Position numbers and translations under genes: made by a program
Part shown: piece by piece, positions 43,150-64,000 of the stretch
How the letters are laid out: every line of letters starts with the position of its first letter
How positions within the stretch are numbered: position 1 is the stretch's first letter
NCBI GenBank assembly: GCA_037039925.1
Contig: JAXRKP010000484.1
Location: forward strand, 167,057-231,056
Length of the DNA: 64,000 nucleotides
Direction of reading: 5' to 3'
Origin: Doris montereyensis
Taxonomy: Eukaryota > Mollusca > Gastropoda > Nudibranchia > Dorididae
The notes under the pieces: generated by a model
The model's database searches: none
What the model saw: the letters and a program-made list of their open reading frames with translations, nothing else
Told to the model about the DNA's origin: nothing

Positions 43150-44800
43150 ACGGCGATGAACATGTTGTTGTCAATGAGGGATAAGATATTTCTGAGCAGG
43201 TTTGCCTTCTTTACAATCAACGAAAACGAAAACGACTATAAAAATGAATTGAATGCAAGTATCATTAATAATAATAGTATGTGAATGGGAATTGAGGGCA
43301 TGGGGGGAGAGTTTGAGTTTCAACTGACCGAAGAAACTCTGAGTGTGAAATTTATTTACACTTGATTTCAGTAATGACCATGAACTGGGAAGCCTGACAC
43401 CAATGAAAAATTAATAATCTGAAGGTAAGTAAGATATTATTAGTATTATTATTATTATTATTATTACCGTACCATAACTAACGTGGAACACGACATTCAC
43501 ATATCAAACACTGACTGTCCTATGGCTAACGGCTAAACCTGGAGTTCCTTATTAACTCTTTTTTTTATTACCCCTCCATCCACGAACCTCGCAACTTTTC
43601 AAGACACCGTCTGAGCCTGAATTATAGCTATAAAACACGCTTAACAGTGCTTTGTAAAAGATCAAGTTCATAGTGTAATATTGTTGTTAGGACAATGACC
43701 GATGAACAAATTATACAATGTTGAGTGTATGCAACGAACATAACAGAACATATTGTAATGTCAATAAAAACAGTGTTTATCATCTTGTCACAATGGGTTT
43801 AATAATAATATCAAATTTTATTTCAACAACAAAAAATTTAATAAAAAATCAAAAGGTTTTTTGTCTGTTGTGTTTTTAGAAGTGAGGTCAGGTAGGTGTG
43901 CGTGAATTGTTTCTTGTTCTTTCACTTCAGAGGACGGAGTTTTATTGTGTAGACACAGACAGTTCACATAGATGTATTGAAATTGTTGACAGACAACAAC
44001 TGTCTCACCAGTATATTCAATTTTTCTTAGGCCGAAACATACTAAATCTTTCATTCTAAAGCCACACAAATGAAGGCAAGTGAAGGATGAAAAACTGATT
44101 ATACTGAGCCTGTCAATTGCCGCCTTCCTAATGACATAGGCAGCTAGGCATAAGATGGAGAATCTCAATAGTTTTATAACGGTACTTAAAAATTATAAAA
44201 CAGTAAACTAAAGCAACAAAAAAAAAAAGTCACAAATTCCTCTTACCCAGGGGTTTCCGACAGCGCTGAAGTCAAATTTGACATTTAAAAGTGATGAGAT
44301 GTATAATTAAAGATTGAAAGCTTGGAAATTTTATTGTCCGCTTGAAACTTTTGTTATTTCCGGTTGCTACGCCATCCGCCTTGACGGATTGATTGCAGCA
44401 TGCTGCACTTCAATCTGTCACCCTCCGACCGGAACTACAGCGACGGCTGCAAGTTGGAGTGTCTATGATCACTATATCCGTCACCTATATACATGTGTGT
44501 TTTGATTGTAAATGAGTCATGTCCCGTCATTCTCCTTCAATTTGAAGACTGCAGTCCCCTCTTAGTATTTTTCGGCGTTATTTGGAAGAAGTTTGGGCAC
44601 AAAAACTTTCATCATTTTATTTGAATTCAGTAAAAAAATAATTTCTTGCACAACATAATTGCACATACCACGACACACAGTCACTTCCACGGGACAACAT
44701 CATTATGACAGAATCTTTTTTTTCTTTTTTCAGTTCAGGTCACGTTTTCATTTCTTAACTTAGGGCCCGACAGAAGCCCTTTCGGCAGGAGTAGCAAATT
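43150..44800. other. Intergenic DNA, no gene seen
   Basis: AT-rich, with a short (TTA)n run at 43440. AATAAA on the minus strand at 44616-44621 could serve GTF2B with a 3' UTR of about 750 bases, but this is speculative. Confidence 0.4.
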
Positions 44801-44854
44801 ACACTGAACACTTTGGGGGGGGGCAAATGTTTATCTGTCTACAAAAATAATCAC

Positions 44855-44960
44855 AATCAAACAGTCAATCTATCAATCAGCCAGTCAATCAATCTATCAG
44901 TAAATCAATCAACTAATCAGTCCATCGATCAATCGGTTCATCGGTCATCAAACAGTCAAC
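44855..44960 (+). repeat. Degenerate tetranucleotide (TCAA/TCAG)n repeat
   Basis: Run of ATCA-based tetranucleotides with frequent substitutions. Confidence 0.8.
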
Positions 44961-45374
44961 ATAATAAAGATTTACAAAAATACACGTGTAACATACACAA
45001 AAATGACGGCTCATTTTGTACACACGTTAAATACAAACAACACGTAAATGACACACTAATGCATCTCCCGGGTTGGCCAACATTTCAACCAGGTTACTCT
45101 TTCTATGGTCTTACGGTAAAGGAATATTGTCCTTGTACCGATTTTTTCTGTTAATTTCATAATTTCTCTGTATGATTGTGAGTTTTAAGTTTGAATTTTA
45201 TGTTTCATACATTTAAACGAATTTTCCATGGTATTTTCACACTTTTCATTTTGGGAATCTTCCGTTTCTGTAGCAACCCTGTGTGCCTTTTGACAAATGT
45301 ACAACGAAAAATACATGTACTTAAAAAACACAAAAGAGAAACATCAAAGAGACAATTTATCAAGTGCAAAATTC

Positions 45375-60213
<14,839 letters not shown>

Positions 60214-60358
60214 CTTTCATTTGTTGGACTGTGACTGTGACTTGTCGTTTCTCCACAGAAAGAAAAATTACGAATCGGGAATTCCCATTTTAGCGTAATC
60301 GACTCAAAAAGCCCCTTCCGTTGTCAGAGAGAAAGCGAAACTCAAGCGGTAACCAAAT
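60214..60358. promoter_or_regulatory. Probable bidirectional promoter between GTF2B and ENDOG
   Basis: The two start codons diverge with only 145 bp between them, so both 5' UTRs and core promoters must fit here or overlap the first exons. No TATA box or CpG cluster is obvious. The promoter role is inference from gene arrangement. Confidence 0.7.
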
Positions 60359-61820
<1,462 letters not shown>

Positions 61821-62194
61821 GTCTGGTTTCCATTTTAAGTGGCTTATATAAGATTATGAATTGTTAGTGTTGTCCACGGAAAAACAGTGTCTCGAGAAAA
61901 ATATGATTTCAAATTGAAAGGAAAAAAATATTTCAAGTCTGAAGGAAGATTCTAAATATTTGATATTGTTGTTTTCAAATCTTCATGTTTCCTTGCATAA
62001 ATTGTATGGGGAAGTATCTATATACATAATGGCTCCATGGAGCCCACCAAGTATTTTCCCCAATCTCACAATACATGGAGACCTCAAGTATTTATATTGA
62101 ACATAATACAATTAAAATAAAATAGACAAGTAGAAAATAAAGAAAGAAGTAGAAAATTGACATAATAATGATGAACATAAAGATGGAGCTGTAG

Positions 62195-62520
62195 TCTGTA
62201 TGCCCGCATCAGTACAGGCTCACTGACTATACATCATTTATCCTCCAGAAGGTATTTCATTAAAAGTCCTTCTCAACTACATGAGGAGCATACAGTACAC
62301 AAGCCTTTTAGGCTTTTTGTGCTAACACTGACAAGATCTTTCTCTACCTATAACTGGATACTCATTCGCATCTGAGTCAAGTGAGGAAAGAAGAATGAAG
62401 TACCTTTCCTAAGAGTACAATGGTAGGAAAAAACCCCACCTGTGCCAGCCATAAGGATTGAACCAGTGTCATTGTGATTACAAGCTCACGACACTACAGT
62501 TCAGCTACAACGCCTCAAAT
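62195..62520 (-). mobile_element. Family C SINE, reverse copy, ENDOG intron 2
   Basis: AGTACAGGCTCACTGACTAT, CATACAGTACACAAGCC, AAGATCTTTCTCTACCTATA and CACCTGTGCCAGCC, ending in the reversed tRNA-like head. Closely matches 30335-30690. Confidence 0.85.
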
Positions 62521-62524
62521 ATAT

Positions 62525-64000
62525 ACATGTATATAAACAATAGAGGCCTAAGACAGTCATGGAGTAGGTGAAAGTACAGGTGTTGACAACACATATCAAT
62601 CTATCAATTTATAAATCTATGTGTTGCAAAGAAATAATGGTGAAAGTAAAAGTGATTAAACAAAAAATTGGTTTTATACAATATCACAGAAGCTACTTCA
62701 CATTCTACAAAACTATTCACACATCTTAAAGATCTCGTAATTATTACTAAAACAATAAAACAAAAAAGAATATTGGAAAAGTTTGACTTATAAACGGCAT
62801 GTCCTTCAGGCGACAAAATTTGTATTCTGTTTTTAAGTTTTCTTAGTCTTAAATCTTCGTGCCACATACCTAATGGTAGTGGTAGCATTTCTTACAATAA
62901 TTCATGCAGCCAAAATTCCAACACCATATGGAGCCCATTGAGTCACTTCCCTACTCTCACATCCATGGATCCCGTGTAGACTTTGCCATTAACATGGACA
63001 ATTACCACATGATTAAGATAATAATATTGACAAAAATTTTGTTCCCTTTAGACAACCCGGAATATCCACAGAAAACTGAAATCTGTAACGCTTCGTAAAT
63101 TCAGCATAACAATATAGGGCAGCATATTGTGTGTTAATGTTGTGCGCCTTGGAGTTTTGAGTATACAAGGCATTGTGCACAATACAAGTGTACATTATTT
63201 TTATTATGATTATAATTACTATTAACATTATTATCATTATAATTATTATTACATTATTATTATTATGTAATTGTTTTTAAGACCTTTTAAAGAAGTATGT
63301 TCGTTACTATGCCTTTCAGAAAATCGTTTCTTTTATCTGTCCTGTAAAGTTACTTTTTATAAAACTGCAATAGCAAATTAGATTTTTAAAAATGTAGAAA
63401 TGTTGATTATGGAGTAAATTCTAGATAGCACTTCTTCATCTTGGGGAGGGAATATGAGTTGGGGGGGGGGGGGGGAGGAGGGTGTAATGGGGAAGAGGAT
63501 GGAAGAACGAAAGGTGATGAGGGGGTGGGTGGATGGAGTGCAAAGAAAGGTCTGAGCTACGGTCAGCAAGTGCTTTCTGATCAGTCTGTCTTCATTCTTG
63601 TTTCTGAGACAGAGATCCTCTCTCCTCTGAGGTAGGCTGATTGATGGTTCTCTTTATTGTTGTTTTTGTAGCATTTGTAGTTTATTTTTCCTGGAGAAGA
63701 GGTGCTAACCACACATCCCAACCCCCAACCTGGAGGGCCGGGTGGCTCTGTTTCGGGAGCCACCACCTTAGTCACCTCTTATGACACGCTAGCATCACGT
63801 CAGCCCTGTTCTAAACCTTAGTGTCGGGGGCTGTACGACCACATTCTTGTTTGAGGGGGGAAAAATATTAGAGTGCCTGGGAACTATTGCATTGTCATGT
63901 ATTTCCTCCTCAGGCTCCATTGTAGACAGGTATTCTTTTGGCACTTGAAACTTGACGTGAATTTCTTTGGGTTTTTTCTCTCCTTTTTGTTGATGTTATT
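62525..64000. other. ENDOG intron 2, remainder to window edge
   Basis: No exon or recognised repeat family. Holds (TTA/ATT) simple sequence at 63190-63270, a G-run at 63461, and GC-richer DNA at 63680-63835 (GGAGGGCCGGGTGGCTCTG, CCTTAGTCACCTCTTATGAC) that looks unlike its surroundings and could be a repeat I do not recognise. Confidence 0.4.

Noticed and set aside
43818..44168. 116-residue minus-strand frame as a gene
   Set aside because: No recognisable domain, no splice or promoter context, and composition like the surrounding AT-rich DNA.

Overview
The window is nuclear DNA of an animal, most likely a mollusc. Genes have many short exons with GT-AG introns. The intergenic DNA is AT-rich and full of microsatellites, satellites, tRNA-derived SINEs and broken non-LTR retrotransposons. 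The G-protein coupled receptor ends TM7 with an ANIFIYY-type motif that I associate with expanded molluscan chemosensory-like receptors. The phylum call is inference; no sequence search was possible.

Four protein-coding genes can be supported. SURF6 (+, start codon 1314, stop 9340) is a five-exon nucleolar ribosome-biogenesis protein. A single-exon class A GPCR lies on the minus strand at 25466-26577. GTF2B (-, 60213 down to 45375) is transcription factor TFIIB; ten coding exons give exactly 316 residues once three missing bases are allowed for. ENDOG (+, from 60359) is mitochondrial endonuclease G; two exons are present and the gene runs off the right edge. GTF2B and ENDOG are head to head with 145 bp between start codons, so they probably share a promoter.

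Layout. 1-9360: SURF6 with SINEs and a LINE in its introns. 9360-12100: SINE fragments and a TC tract. 12110-17000: two satellite families. 17155-23690: two LINEs nested in a roughly 200-bp satellite, all inside a 52-bp satellite that resumes at 23690-24650. 24970-28365: a SINE, the GPCR, another SINE and the first copy of a roughly 1-kb MITE-like repeat. 28366-32270: mostly simple sequence. 32270-38200: a decayed element with two blocks of a 48-bp coding minisatellite and, downstream, a remnant resembling the N-terminal part of virus/Polinton-type family-B DNA polymerases. 38440-45370: a second MITE-like copy, LINE fragments and unassigned DNA. 45375-60213: GTF2B with repeat-laden introns. 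60359-64000: ENDOG with a hAT-type MITE and a SINE in its introns.

Two things stand out. First, conserved genes carry nine frame breaks (five in SURF6, three in GTF2B, one in the GPCR). Every one is explained by a single missing base and none by an extra base, which points to deletion-type consensus errors rather than pseudogenes. Second, the 48-bp minisatellite keeps three reading frames open across both strands, and its plus-strand frame continues into both flanks, as if a 16-residue segment of a mobile-element protein had been amplified.
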